From Bradyrhizobium algeriense (GTDB lineage: Bacteria > Pseudomonadota > Alphaproteobacteria > Rhizobiales > Xanthobacteraceae): DNA of 64,000 nucleotides. The notes beneath the pieces were generated by a model. It had not been told where the DNA came from and did not search any database. It worked only from the letters and a program-made list of their open reading frames with translations. The DNA lies in NCBI RefSeq assembly GCF_036924595.1, contig NZ_JAZHRV010000001.1:3348001-3412000 (forward strand), in the 5' to 3' direction. The translations under genes and the position numbers were made by a program. This document shows positions 9,016 through 19,258 of the stretch, piece by piece (within the stretch, counting starts at the first letter, position 1; each line of letters opens with the position of its first letter).

Positions 9016-10410
9016 CTACCGATAGGCAACGGCTTTGGCGGCCGCGACCACCTCGGCCACGTTGGGCAATGCGAGCTTCTCGAGGTTGGCCGCATAAGGC
9101 ATCGGCACGTCCTTGCCGGATACGCGCGCGACCGGCGCGTCGAGATAGTCGAAGGCGTGCTCCATGATGCGGGCGGCGATCTCGGCGCCGACGCCGGATT
9201 GCTGCCAACCCTCCTCCACCGTCACCGCGCGGCCGGTCTTCTTCACGGATGCAACGATGGTCTCGGTATCCATCGGACGCAGCGTGCGCAGGTCGATCAC
9301 CTCGGCCTCGATGCCTTCCTTGGCGAGTTCGTCGGCGGCCTTCAGCGCGTAGGTCATGCCGTTCGACCACGAGATCAGCGTCACGTCCTTGCCTGACCGC
9401 ACGATCCGCGCCTTGCCGATCGGGATCACGTAATCGTCGAGCTTCGGCACCTCGCCGGTGTGGCCGTACAAAACCTCGTTTTCGAGGAAGATGACCGGAT
9501 TGGGATCGCGGATCGCGGCCTTCAGCAGCCCCTTGTAGTCGGCGGCCGAGAACGGCGCGATCACCTTCAACCCCGGAATCTGTGAGTACCAGGCCGAGTA
9601 ATCCTGGCTGTGCTGGGCGGCGACGCGGGCGGCGGCGCCGTTCGGGCCGCGGAACACGATCGAGCAACCCATCTGGCCGCCCGACATGTACAGCGTCTTG
9701 GCCGCGGAGTTGATGATCTGGTCGATCGCCTGCATGGCGAAGTTGAAGGTCATGAATTCGACGATCGGCTTCAGCCCCGACATCGCAGCACCGACGCCGA
9801 CGCCGGCAAAGCCGTGCTCGGTGATCGGCGTATCGATGACGCGCCGCGCGCCGAACTCCTGCAGCAGGCCCTGCGTGACCTTGTAGGCGCCCTGATATTC
9901 CGCGACCTCTTCGCCCATCACGAACACATCGGCGTCGCGCCGCATCTCCTCGGCCATCGCATCGCGCAGCGCTTCGCGGATGGTCTGGGTGATCATCTCG
10001 GTGCCGGCAGGGACTTCCGGATCGGGTTCGGCGACGGCGGCCGGCGGCGCCTTTGCCTCGGCCTTCGGCTGGGGCGCCTCCGCCTTCGCTTCGGCTGATG
10101 GTGCTGATTCCGCGGCCTTCGCCGCTGGCGCGGGTGCGGCCGCCTTGCCGAGATCGGCGGCGCTCTCGCCGTCGGACAGAATAGTCGCGATCGGCGTATT
10201 GACTGCGACGTCGGCGGTGCCTTCGGGGATCAATATCCTGCCGAGCGTGCCCTCATCGGTCGCCTCGACTTCCATCGTCGCCTTGTCGGTTTCGATCTCG
10301 GCGATGACATCGCCCGACTTGATCGTCTCGCCTTCCTTCTTCAGCCACTTCGCAAGGTTGCCCTTTTCCATGGTGGGCGACAGCGCAGGCATCAGCACTT
10401 GAATGGGCAT
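9016..10410 (-). CDS. pdhB: Pyruvate dehydrogenase E1 beta subunit with N-terminal lipoyl domain
   Basis: Thiamin-dependent E1 beta subunit, 464 residues, partner of PdhA. Residues 1-80 form a complete lipoyl domain ([20 protein letters not shown] and [12 protein letters not shown], lipoyl-lysine 43), followed by an Ala/Pro linker (about 85-140) and the transketolase-like E1 beta body ([55 protein letters not shown]). Fusion of a lipoyl domain to E1 beta is known in alphaproteobacteria. ATG 10410 is preferred over upstream ATG 10428 because the lipoyl domain begins there. Confidence 0.95.
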   Translation of the reverse strand: MPIQVLMPALSPTMEKGNLAKWLKKEGETIKSGDVIAEIETDKATMEVEATDEGTLGRILIPEGTADVAVNTPIATILSDGESAADLGKAAAPAPAAKAAESAPSAEAKAEAPQPKAEAKAPPAAVAEPDPEVPAGTEMITQTIREALRDAMAEEMRRDADVFVMGEEVAEYQGAYKVTQGLLQEFGARRVIDTPITEHGFAGVGVGAAMSGLKPIVEFMTFNFAMQAIDQIINSAAKTLYMSGGQMGCSIVFRGPNGAAARVAAQHSQDYSAWYSQIPGLKVIAPFSAADYKGLLKAAIRDPNPVIFLENEVLYGHTGEVPKLDDYVIPIGKARIVRSGKDVTLISWSNGMTYALKAADELAKEGIEAEVIDLRTLRPMDTETIVASVKKTGRAVTVEEGWQQSGVGAEIAARIMEHAFDYLDAPVARVSGKDVPMPYAANLEKLALPNVAEVVAAAKAVAYR

Positions 10411-10511
10411 ATCGGCTCCCGAAATCACTCGTCAGTTGGTTCTGCGCTGGTTTGGTTTGCACGTCGCCAGAGTCGCAGAACCGGTCCCACTTTTGCGGAA
10501 TATTGGTTGAA

Positions 10512-11537
10512 CTACCTGTAGATGTCGGTCCAGAGCTCGGAAGGATCGGGCTCGGGATCGCGCTGGGCGAAATCCGCCGCGGCGTTGACGATCTCGCGCA
10601 CCTCGGCGTCGATGGCCTTCAATTCCTGCTCGCTGACCTTGGCGGCCAGGAGACGATTGCGAACCTGCTCGATCGGATCCTGATCGGTGCGGATCTTCTC
10701 GACCTCTTCGCGGGTCCGGTATTTGGCCGGATCGGACATCGAGTGGCCGCGGTAGCGGTAGGTTTGCATTTCCAGGATGAACGGCCCCTTGCCGGCGCGG
10801 CACCAGGCGACCGCCTCGTCGCCCGCCGCCTTGACGGCGCGGACGTCCATGCCGTCGATCTGCTGGCCCGGAATGTTGAAGGAGGCGCCGCGTTTGGAAA
10901 AATCGGTCAGGGCCGAGGAGCGCGTCACCGACGTGCCCATGGCGTAGCGGTTGTTCTCGATCACATAGATCACCGGAAGCTTCCACAGCTCCGCCATGTT
11001 GAAGCTCTCGTAGACCTGGCCCTGATTGGACGCGCCGTCGCCGAAATAGGCGATGCTGACGAAATCATTGCCGCGGTAGCGGTTGGCAAAGGCGAGACCC
11101 GTCCCGAGCGAAACCTGGGCGCCGACGATGCCGTGGCCGCCGAAGAAATTCTTCTCCATGCTGAACATGTGCATGGAGCCGCCCTTGCCCTTGGAATAGC
11201 CGCCGCGACGTCCGGTGAGTTCGGCCATTACGCCATTGGCGTCCATCCCGCAGGCCAGCATGTGGCCGTGGTCACGGTATCCGGTTATGACCTGGTCGCC
11301 CTGCTTCAGGGCCATCTGCATGCCGACCACGACGGCCTCCTGGCCGATATAGAGATGGCAGAAACCGCCGATCGCGCCCATGCCGTAGAGCTGGCCGGCC
11401 TTTTCCTCGAAGCGGCGGATCAATAGCATGTCCCGCAGCGCGGCCAGCTCCTGCGCCTTGGTGAATTCCGGTGGGGACCCGTTTGCCTTCTCCTGCTCTG
11501 TTTCCTTCGCGACGACGCTTTTCTTGGGTGCAGCCAT
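10512..11537 (-). CDS. pdhA: Pyruvate dehydrogenase E1 alpha subunit
   Basis: Decarboxylates pyruvate using thiamin diphosphate and reductively acetylates lipoyl groups, together with PdhB. The 341 residues include the thiamin/Mg motif GDGASNQGQVYESFNMAELW, the loop YRGHSMSDPAKYRTREE containing the phosphorylation-loop serine of the family, and GHGIVGAQVSLGTGLAFANRY. It heads the pdh cluster. The 101 bases between it and pdhB contain a degenerate repeat-like piece, so pdhB may depend on its own ribosome loading. Confidence 0.95.
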   Translation of the reverse strand: MAAPKKSVVAKETEQEKANGSPPEFTKAQELAALRDMLLIRRFEEKAGQLYGMGAIGGFCHLYIGQEAVVVGMQMALKQGDQVITGYRDHGHMLACGMDANGVMAELTGRRGGYSKGKGGSMHMFSMEKNFFGGHGIVGAQVSLGTGLAFANRYRGNDFVSIAYFGDGASNQGQVYESFNMAELWKLPVIYVIENNRYAMGTSVTRSSALTDFSKRGASFNIPGQQIDGMDVRAVKAAGDEAVAWCRAGKGPFILEMQTYRYRGHSMSDPAKYRTREEVEKIRTDQDPIEQVRNRLLAAKVSEQELKAIDAEVREIVNAAADFAQRDPEPDPSELWTDIYR

Positions 11538-11734
11538 GGCAATTCCGGGTGAGAGAGACGGATCAGCCCTCTCTAACCCAACTCAAACCGGCGTGAAAGG
11601 ATTGCCTGCGCTGGAGAAAATATTGCTATACCGCACTGCAGCGCAGCGAGACATTTTCGAAATCGATTTGGCGATTTTTTGAAATTTGCGGACACACGCC
11701 GGCATGAGACCGCGTTAGTGAAGCAGTTTGAAAA

Positions 11735-12052
11735 TCAGTTCGCCTTGATGGTCCGGACCAGATCGCGCGGGTTGGCGTAGTCGAGCTGGAAGCGTGCGCG
11801 CTCGTCCAGCATATCAGGGTCGACCCGGTCGGACCGCAGCAGCGACACCCGCTGCTCGCCCTGCGCCCGCTCCCGCTTCAGCCGCGCCAGTTCCGAGGTC
11901 AGCGCGATGATCTCCTGATCGAGTTCCTGGCGCGCGTTCAGCCCGTATTTGCCGGTATAGGCGTTGACGCCGAAATAGCCGACCATCAGCGCCGCCATCG
12001 TGTAGAGGGCGAGGCCGGTCAGGATGGATTTCAGGCGCGTGCGGGAGACCAT
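11735..12052 (-). CDS. ftsB: Septum formation initiator, FtsB/DivIC family
   Basis: A 105-residue bitopic membrane protein of the divisome. There is a short cytoplasmic N-terminus, one transmembrane helix (residues 12-30, ILTGLALYTMAALMVGYFG) and a periplasmic coiled coil (LDQEIIALTSELARLKRERA) ending in the conserved ERARFQLDYANPRDLVRTI segment. It lies about 200 bases upstream of pdhA in the same direction. The ftsB-pdhA adjacency is a common alphaproteobacterial arrangement, which supports the call. Confidence 0.88.
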   Translation of the reverse strand: MVSRTRLKSILTGLALYTMAALMVGYFGVNAYTGKYGLNARQELDQEIIALTSELARLKRERAQGEQRVSLLRSDRVDPDMLDERARFQLDYANPRDLVRTIKAN

Positions 12053-12125
12053 GCGCCAAGATGCGACGGCCGGGTTAATGGAATCCTAAGACGGCGAGCG
12101 TGAGCGTGGGCATGAATGGCGCCCC

Positions 12126-12236
12126 GTCATTGCCTGCGACAAACGCGAAGCGTTTGCGCAAGGGAGCGAAGCGACGAAGCAATCCATCTTGCCCGCGGCA
12201 AGATGGATTGCTTCGCTTCGCTCGCAATGACGCCGA
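12126..12236. repeat. Dispersed repeat, family E, copy 1, with a 19-bp hairpin
   Basis: The first 38 bases (12126-12163) match the reverse complement of 39859-39896 at 37 of 38 positions. Next to it 12175-12193 and 12197-12215 form a perfect 19-bp stem with a 3-base loop. The element lies between the convergence-free 5' end of ftsB and the 3' end of the FMN reductase gene and has no coding capacity. Confidence 0.75.
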
Positions 12237-12244
12237 GAGCGCAG

Positions 12245-12796
12245 TTACTTATTCTGATTCTCGATGAACGCCGCAAAGGCGGCGATATATTGCTGCAGCA
12301 CTTTCTGCACGGCTTCCTTGGTGAGCTGGCCCTTGTCGTCAAAGGCGTCGCCGACGCCATTGAGGTAGATCTCGGGCTGGCCGAGGATCGGCCCGGCAAT
12401 GCCGGGCAGGATGTTCTGCAAATGCTTGGCCGCGCTGACGCCGCCGAGCGCGCCGGGCGAGTTGCTGACAATGCCGACCGGCTTGCCGAGGAACGAGCTC
12501 TTGCCATATGGGCGCGAAGCGACGTCGATGGCGTTCTTCAACACGCCGGGGATCGAGCGGTTGTATTCGGGCGTGATGAACAGCACGCCGTTCGACTTCT
12601 GCAGCTTTTCGCGGAACGCCAGCCAGTCGGCCGGGGGATTGGCTTCCAGGTCCTGGTTGAAGAAGGAGATGCCTTCGAGCGTCGTCACGTCGAGCTTCAG
12701 CGATGCCGGCGCCAGTTTTGCGAGCGCATTGGCGATCTTGAGCGAAAAACTCTCCTTGCGGAGGCTGCCGACGATGGTGACGATGGTGTGGGACAT
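12245..12796 (-). CDS. NADPH-dependent FMN reductase family protein
   Basis: A 183-residue flavodoxin-fold oxidoreductase that probably reduces FMN, quinones or azo compounds with NAD(P)H. It begins MSHTIVTIVGSLRKESFSLKIA, the phosphate-binding GSLRKxSxN-like loop of the family. It also carries FITPEYNRSIPGVLKNAIDVASRP, which is the diagnostic flavin-contact motif, and GKPVGIVSNSPGALGG. ATG 12796 is chosen over 12832 because the beta-strand starting the fold begins there. It has no operon partner. Confidence 0.9.
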   Translation of the reverse strand: MSHTIVTIVGSLRKESFSLKIANALAKLAPASLKLDVTTLEGISFFNQDLEANPPADWLAFREKLQKSNGVLFITPEYNRSIPGVLKNAIDVASRPYGKSSFLGKPVGIVSNSPGALGGVSAAKHLQNILPGIAGPILGQPEIYLNGVGDAFDDKGQLTKEAVQKVLQQYIAAFAAFIENQNK

Positions 12797-13109
12797 GGAT
12801 TTTCCTTGTGAAGCTGGACGCCTGCTCCTCACCTAACGATATCGCCAGATAGATGCAAGCGCATGGACTGCGCAATTTTGGAAACGCATCGTTTTTGAAA
12901 CTCGCCGAGGGATTTGGGTCCGGGGCGGACACGGACAAGGCCGTGCGGGAAGCGGCGCAGAAGCAGACATACCGATGACGCGATGGGCCAGGAGCTGAGA
13001 TGTCCCGGCGCGCAGCCCGGTCCGCTTCGGCGCCAAATTGCGGACGTGTTCGTTTGACTATATGCAAGCAGAACGCGGCATCTTCGGCCGACCAAAGAGA
13101 AGCGAAACG
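12797..13109. other. Non-coding stretch between divergent genes
   Basis: This gap separates the divergent FMN reductase and D-Ala-D-Ala ligase genes and must hold both promoters. I see no coding frame with a ribosome binding site and no repeat. The region near 12840-12900 is locally A/T-richer, as promoters often are, but I cannot place -35/-10 elements with confidence. Confidence 0.4.
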
Positions 13110-14225
13110 ATGGCAGAACGCAAAACGAGGGTCGCCATCCTGTTCGGCGGGCGCTCCGCGGAGCACGACGTATCCAGGGCGTCCGCAGCGAACGTGCTTC
13201 GCTCCCTCGACCCCAGCCGGTATGACGTCACGCTGATCGGCATCGCCAGGGATGGCCGCTGGATTGTCGCCGACGCGGGCAATGGCGCCGGCATCGGCGC
13301 TGTTGCGCTGGCCATTCCGGACGATGGACCGCAGCTGACCCTGTTGCCGGGCGGACATGGCCGTACACTGGTTCTTGAGCGGAATACGGCAGGGATTCGG
13401 GAATTGCCGGCGTTCGATCTCTTCTTCCCGGTCTTGCACGGCCCCAACGGCGAGGATGGCACGGTTCAGGGCGCACTCGAACTCTGCGACGTGGCCTACG
13501 TAGGCTCGCGTGTGATGGGATCGGCCGCATCGATGGACAAGGATATCGCAAAACGGCTGATGCGCGATGCGGGCTTGCCGGTCGTGCCCTATGTCGCAAT
13601 GTCGGCCATGTCACCGCTCACGTATGACGACGCGGTCGGCGCCGTTGGCTCGCCGGAGGTCTTCGTCAAGCCGGCCAACATGGGTTCGTCGGTGGGTGTA
13701 TCGAAGGCTCGAACCGCGCAAGAGTTCGAAGCTTGCTGCGGGTTGGCGTTTCGCTTCGACAGGAAGATATTGATTGAGCGATGTGTCGCCCCCGTGCGGG
13801 AAATCGAGTGCTCCGTGCTTGAAGACGCGAATGGCAACATCCGTGCGTCGCAACTCGGAGAGATCGTCCCTGCCGACAAGCACGGTTTCTATTCTTACGA
13901 CGCGAAGTACCTCGACGATGATGGCGCCGCTCTTCAGGTTCCGGCCGATGTGCCCCCTCCAGTAGCCGACCGCATCAGGGAATTCGCAATCAAGACGTTC
14001 CGCGTGCTGGGCTGTGAAGGAATGGCGCGCGTCGATTTCTTTCTCAACGGCCAGCAGGTGTTCGTGAACGAAGCCAATACTCTTCCCGGCTTCACCAATA
14101 TCAGCATGTACCCGCGGCTATGGGAGGCCAGCGGGTTATCACAATCCGACCTTATGGATGTGCTGATCGGCCATGCACTGGAACGTCACAAGGGCTCCAG
14201 GAACCTGGCTTTCCAGCGCGAGTAG
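13110..14225 (+). CDS. ddlA: D-alanine--D-alanine ligase (DdlA-like)
   Basis: ATP-grasp ligase forming the D-Ala-D-Ala dipeptide for peptidoglycan. The 371 residues show VAILFGGRSAEHDVS at the N-terminus, FPVLHGPNGEDGTVQGALELC, the ATP-grasp core with EVFVKPANMGSSVGVSK, the omega loop FYSYDAKYLDDDGA, and FVNEANTLPGFTNISMYPRLWEASG with the Mg-binding Asn and active-site residues. ATG 13110 is preceded by a purine-rich AGAGAAGCGAAACG. It is not beside mur/fts genes, so it is probably the second, DdlA-type copy. It lacks an evident operon partner. Confidence 0.92.
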   Translation: MAERKTRVAILFGGRSAEHDVSRASAANVLRSLDPSRYDVTLIGIARDGRWIVADAGNGAGIGAVALAIPDDGPQLTLLPGGHGRTLVLERNTAGIRELPAFDLFFPVLHGPNGEDGTVQGALELCDVAYVGSRVMGSAASMDKDIAKRLMRDAGLPVVPYVAMSAMSPLTYDDAVGAVGSPEVFVKPANMGSSVGVSKARTAQEFEACCGLAFRFDRKILIERCVAPVREIECSVLEDANGNIRASQLGEIVPADKHGFYSYDAKYLDDDGAALQVPADVPPPVADRIREFAIKTFRVLGCEGMARVDFFLNGQQVFVNEANTLPGFTNISMYPRLWEASGLSQSDLMDVLIGHALERHKGSRNLAFQRE

Positions 14226-14384
14226 AACAAGCACTCCGCCTCACTCTTGCCGACCAAATCACAATGGGCCGAAGAGCCGCAGCTGGTTGCGGTTGTTCCG
14301 CATTCATTTGCGCCGCAAATGTTCTCCGTTGCCGGGAGAACGCAAGCCGGATTTGCCAGGGAAGCGAGCCGCCTGCTGTCGTCG

Positions 14385-15521
14385 TCAACCCTTGTTCGGG
14401 TTGATCAGGAATTTCTCGCCGGTGGCGCGTTTGTTGTAGACCGCGATGTTGGAGAGCTGCAGCGTCTCCTGCAGCGACACCACCTGCGTATAGTGGCTGG
14501 CGAAGGTGGTCTTGAGTTCGGAAGCGACGCGCTGGCGCAGCTTACCGATTTCGGCGGGGCCGATCTTCTGCAGGAACGGTGTCAGCAGCCAGCCGCCGAC
14601 GCCCCAGGTCAGGCCGAACGCCCGGCTCAGTTCGGTCGGACGGTTGTCGAGGCTGCCGTAGATGTAGACCTGCTTGTACACGTTCGAGCCGTAGCGGCTG
14701 TATTCCTTGGCGGTCTTGTTGGCCGCGCTCTCCATGCAGGTGAGGATCTGCCCCGCGAGCTTGCCGCCGCCGATGGCGTCGAACGCAATCGTGGCGCCGG
14801 TTTCCACCAGCGCATTGGTGAGATCGTCCATGAAGCTGTCTACGGTGGAATCGACGACATGCTTGGCGCCGATCTTGTGCAGTATATCCGCCTGCTCCTT
14901 GCTGCGCACGATGTTGACGAGGCCGATGCCGTCCTTGATGCAGATCTTGTTGAGCATCTGCCCGAGGTTCGAGGCGGCCGCCGTGTGCACCAGCGCCTTG
15001 TGATTTTCGCGCCGCATCGTTTCGGTCATGCCGAGCGCGGTCAGCGGATTGACGAACCATGACGCGCCGTCGGCAGGCGTGGTGCCGGCTGGCAGCTCCA
15101 TGACGTCCCGCACCTTCATGGTGCGATACTGCGAGTACATCGCGCCGCCGATCATCGAGACATTCTTGCCCATCAGCGCCTTGGCGGCATCCGAAGAACC
15201 GGTCCTGATCACCACGCCGGCGCCCTCGTTGCCCACGGGGAGCGACTGGTCGAGCCGCGCCGCCATCATCCGCAGGGCGGCTTCCGGCATTTTTGCGGTG
15301 ACCACAGGCGTGTCCTCGCTGCCTGAAACCTTGGCGGTCGACATGTCGGCCGGGCCGATCAGGAGCCCGAGATCGGACGGGTTGATCGGCGTCGCCTCGA
15401 CCCGGACCACGACTTCGTCGTCGGCCGGCTCAGGCGTCGGGACGTCCACCAGCGACAGTTCGAGTTCGCCGCTCTTCTTGAGCAGCGAACGCAGTTGCAG
15501 CCCGCTCTTGCCGTTGCTCAT
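14385..15521 (-). CDS. Zinc-independent alcohol dehydrogenase / quinone oxidoreductase-like protein (MDR superfamily)
   Basis: A 378-residue NAD(P)H-binding medium-chain dehydrogenase/reductase. The N-terminal GroES-like domain shows VVVRVEATPINPSDLGLLIG and GNEGAGVVIRTG. The coenzyme domain shows ALVHTAAASNLGQMLNKICI with the altered glycine-rich turn of this subgroup, then VDSTVDSFMDDL and FDAIGGGKLAGQILTCME. The structural-zinc cysteine cluster is absent, as in quinone oxidoreductases. The substrate is unknown. It starts 49 bases downstream of the eno stop on the same strand, so it may be read from the eno transcript. Confidence 0.85.
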   Translation of the reverse strand: MSNGKSGLQLRSLLKKSGELELSLVDVPTPEPADDEVVVRVEATPINPSDLGLLIGPADMSTAKVSGSEDTPVVTAKMPEAALRMMAARLDQSLPVGNEGAGVVIRTGSSDAAKALMGKNVSMIGGAMYSQYRTMKVRDVMELPAGTTPADGASWFVNPLTALGMTETMRRENHKALVHTAAASNLGQMLNKICIKDGIGLVNIVRSKEQADILHKIGAKHVVDSTVDSFMDDLTNALVETGATIAFDAIGGGKLAGQILTCMESAANKTAKEYSRYGSNVYKQVYIYGSLDNRPTELSRAFGLTWGVGGWLLTPFLQKIGPAEIGKLRQRVASELKTTFASHYTQVVSLQETLQLSNIAVYNKRATGEKFLINPNKG

Positions 15522-15570
15522 CGTACGTCCTCCCCCGTTTGTGTTGGTTATATCTGGATGCGCCGTTGCA

Positions 15571-16857
<1,287 letters not shown>

Positions 16858-17030
16858 TTAAACTTTCCTGGGAGTGGTGGGTCAGGTTCGGGGGCGTCTT
16901 ACACGGCAAGCAAGCAAATGTGAACGCTTGACGGGCCGCCTTTTCCGGACGGCGGAAACCCGTCAGGATAAACTGCTTAAAGGTAGATCTCAGCGTCCAA
17001 ACCTTCACATTGATAAGCCGAGGTAACGCA

Positions 17031-18023
17031 ATGAATCGCCGCCAGTTTCTTGGAACCGCCGCCGCTGGAGTCCTCGCTGCGCCCGCCTTCCTGCGCCACG
17101 CCGACGCCCAGGAAGGCCCGTTCCGCGTCAAATATTATCCAGTCAAATCAGGCATGGGCTCCCGCGACACCACCCCTGCCCCCGACGGCACGATCTGGTT
17201 CTGCGGCCAGCGCAACGGCACGTTGGGACGTCTCGATCCCCGCGACGGCTCCTACAAACTGGTCGACCTCGGCAAAGGGGCAGCTCCCCATGGCGTCATC
17301 ATCGGCCCTGATGGAGCGCCCTGGGTAACCGAGGGCGGCCAGAACGCGATTGCGCGCGTCGACCCCGGCGACCACAAGGTGACACTGTTCCGCCTGCCCG
17401 AAAAGGAAACCTACGCCAACCTCAACACCGCTGTGTTCGACAAGAACGGCATCTACTGGTTCACCGGCCAGTCCGGCATCTATGGCCGGCTCGACCCGAA
17501 ATCGGGCGACATGACCGTGTTCAAGTCGCCGCGCGGGCGCGGCACCTACGGCATGACGGTCACGCCGAAGGGCGACATCTGGTACGCCTCGCTCGCCGGC
17601 AACCACATTGCCAAAATCGATCTGGCGACCGGCAACGCGACCGTGGTCGAGCCGCCGACACCCAACCAGGGCGCACGCCGGGTATGGTCGGATTCGAAGG
17701 GCCGCATCTGGGTCAGCGAATGGAACAGCGGCAATGTGTCGGTGCACGATCCTGCCGACGGCTCCTGGAAAGCGTGGAAATTGCCCGGCACAAGTCCGCG
17801 TGCCTATGCGGTTTACGTCGACGACAAGGACAAGGTCTGGCTCACCGATTTCGGCGCCAATGCGATTGTGCGCTTCGATCCCGTGACCGAAAAGTTCCAC
17901 GCGTTCCCGAGCGACAAATCGGGCGCGAATGTGCGCCAGCTCGACGGCCGGCCCGGCGAAACCTGGGGCGGCGAATCCGGCAATGACCGCCTCGTCATGA
18001 TACAGACGGTCGCGCCTGCGTGA
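17031..18023 (+). CDS. Tat-exported Vgb-like beta-propeller protein (streptogramin lyase family)
   Basis: A 330-residue periplasmic protein. The N-terminus MNRRQFLGTAAAGVLAAPAFLRHADAQ is a twin-arginine signal. The rest is a series of about six to seven repeats of the form GTIWFCGQRNGTLGRLDPRDG / IWYASLAGNHIAKIDLATG / VWLTDFGANAIVRFDP, the blade pattern of virginiamycin B lyase-like propellers. True Vgb is cytosolic and linearises streptogramins, so export argues for a different activity. The stop overlaps the start of a cytochrome c gene by 4 bases, which hints at a redox role. ATG 17031 has GAGGTAA just upstream. Confidence 0.85.
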   Translation: MNRRQFLGTAAAGVLAAPAFLRHADAQEGPFRVKYYPVKSGMGSRDTTPAPDGTIWFCGQRNGTLGRLDPRDGSYKLVDLGKGAAPHGVIIGPDGAPWVTEGGQNAIARVDPGDHKVTLFRLPEKETYANLNTAVFDKNGIYWFTGQSGIYGRLDPKSGDMTVFKSPRGRGTYGMTVTPKGDIWYASLAGNHIAKIDLATGNATVVEPPTPNQGARRVWSDSKGRIWVSEWNSGNVSVHDPADGSWKAWKLPGTSPRAYAVYVDDKDKVWLTDFGANAIVRFDPVTEKFHAFPSDKSGANVRQLDGRPGETWGGESGNDRLVMIQTVAPA

Positions 18024-18394
18024 GATTGTTTGCAATCCCGCTGCTGTTGCCGCTTCTCCTGCCGGCTCCCGCCATCGCGGAGGAAAACGGTGTGCGGGCG
18101 TTCGCGCCCTGCCGCGCCTGCCACAGCCTCGATCCGGCTGAGCGCAACCTGCCCGGCCCCAATCTCTCAGGCGTGATCGGCCGCGCCGTCGGCGGAGCCG
18201 CGGAATTCGACTATTCGCCGGTGCTGCGCAAGGCGCGCGACGAGGGCGTGCGCTGGGACGCAAATCGCCTCGAAGCCTTCCTCGCCGATCCCGCCGCGAT
18301 GTTTCCGGGATTGTGGATGTCGATGCGCGGGATCGAGGACGTAGCCGAACGGCAGGCGCTGGTGAAGTTTCTTGAGGATCCCTCCTCGCGCTAA
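18020..18394 (+). CDS. Periplasmic c-type cytochrome, single heme
   Basis: A 124-residue protein with a signal peptide (about residues 1-20, [18 protein letters not shown]) and one heme-attachment motif CRACH (Cys31, Cys34, His35). Methionines around FPGLWMSM (about residues 95-101) are candidate axial ligands, giving a class I cytochrome c of the cytochrome c550/cycM size. The GTG start at 18020 overlaps the stop of the beta-propeller gene (GTGA), a sign of translational coupling, so it is likely the electron acceptor or partner of that protein. Confidence 0.88.
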   Translation: MRLFAIPLLLPLLLPAPAIAEENGVRAFAPCRACHSLDPAERNLPGPNLSGVIGRAVGGAAEFDYSPVLRKARDEGVRWDANRLEAFLADPAAMFPGLWMSMRGIEDVAERQALVKFLEDPSSR

Positions 18395-18447
18395 CAGTTG
18401 ACGGCCACGGCGCTTGCGTCCATGTCAGCCCTCGCAACAGGACGATC

Positions 18448-18915
18448 ATGATGGCCAAGAAATCATTGCAGAAATCATTGCAGCTCGGCCGCGCCGTGGA
18501 ATGGCCGGACAGCCCGGAAAAGGCGCAGCTCGATCGCGTGCCCAATCCGCAGGCGGACACCAATTATCTGGTGCGCTTCACCGCGCCGGAATTCACCTCG
18601 ATTTGCCCCGTCACGGGCCAACCTGATTTCGCGCATCTGATGATCGATTATGTGCCGGGCCAGTGGCTCCTGGAGTCCAAATCGCTCAAACTCTATGTCG
18701 CCAGCTTCCGCAATCACGGCGCCTTTCACGAGGATTGCACGGTCATGATCGGCAAGCGGATCGCGGCCGAGATCAAGCCGAAATGGCTGCGCATCGGCGG
18801 CTATTGGTATCCGCGCGGCGGCATCCCGATCGACGTGTTCTGGCAGACCGGCAAACTGCCCAAGGACATGTGGGTGCCCGACCAGGGCGTCGCGCCGTAT
18901 CGCGGGCGGGGTTAG
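18448..18915 (+). CDS. queF: NADPH-dependent 7-cyano-7-deazaguanine (preQ0) reductase
   Basis: Reduces the nitrile of preQ0 to the amine preQ1 in queuosine biosynthesis for tRNA wobble modification. The 155-residue unimodal type shows [20 protein letters not shown] with the thioimide-forming cysteine, [22 protein letters not shown] with the QueF motif and catalytic Asp/His, and a C-terminal [16 protein letters not shown]. It starts 53 bases after the cytochrome gene. No preQ1 riboswitch-like element is visible in that short gap, and no other que genes are near. Confidence 0.95.
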   Translation: MMAKKSLQKSLQLGRAVEWPDSPEKAQLDRVPNPQADTNYLVRFTAPEFTSICPVTGQPDFAHLMIDYVPGQWLLESKSLKLYVASFRNHGAFHEDCTVMIGKRIAAEIKPKWLRIGGYWYPRGGIPIDVFWQTGKLPKDMWVPDQGVAPYRGRG

Positions 18916-18982
18916 GCACGCCAAGCGTTCGGGCATGGCTTGAACGCCTTCTGCTGCGCGCGCGGAACTTTCAGAGGACGCC

Positions 18983-19089
18983 TCTAGAGCGGGATGACTT
19001 TTCTTCGAATCGTCATCCCACTCTATCTCTTTGATTTACGCATGATCTTTTCGGAAAACCGGTACCCACTTTTCCCGGATCATGCTCCA
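18983..19089. repeat. Dispersed repeat, family D, copy 1, in a 340-base non-coding stretch
   Basis: The element starts TCTAGAGCGGGATGAC, has a small palindrome (GGGATGACTTTTCTTCGAATCGTCATCCC) and ends GGAAAACCGGTACCCACTTT then GGATCATGCT. A closely similar copy is at 47368-47470 and fragments occur near 10460, 50590 and 55582. The rest of the gap 18916-19258 has no gene; the part after the repeat is A/T-richer and probably holds the promoter of the FkbM gene. Confidence 0.8.
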
Positions 19090-19258
19090 GTGAGGCCCAG
19101 TTGAGAAATAAACGGCCGCGACAATGATGATTGCATACATCGCAGGCGCAGAAATTCACGGCTGAGAAAAAAACTCTCGAACGATTGACGCCACAGATTG
19201 GTCAACTGCGAGCCACAGATCGTTCGCATGTTCGCGACATCAAGTTCGCGAGGCCGCC

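Noticed and set aside
18395..18447. preQ1 riboswitch upstream of queF
   Set aside because: The gap is only 53 bases and no aptamer-like stem and A-rich tail could be found.
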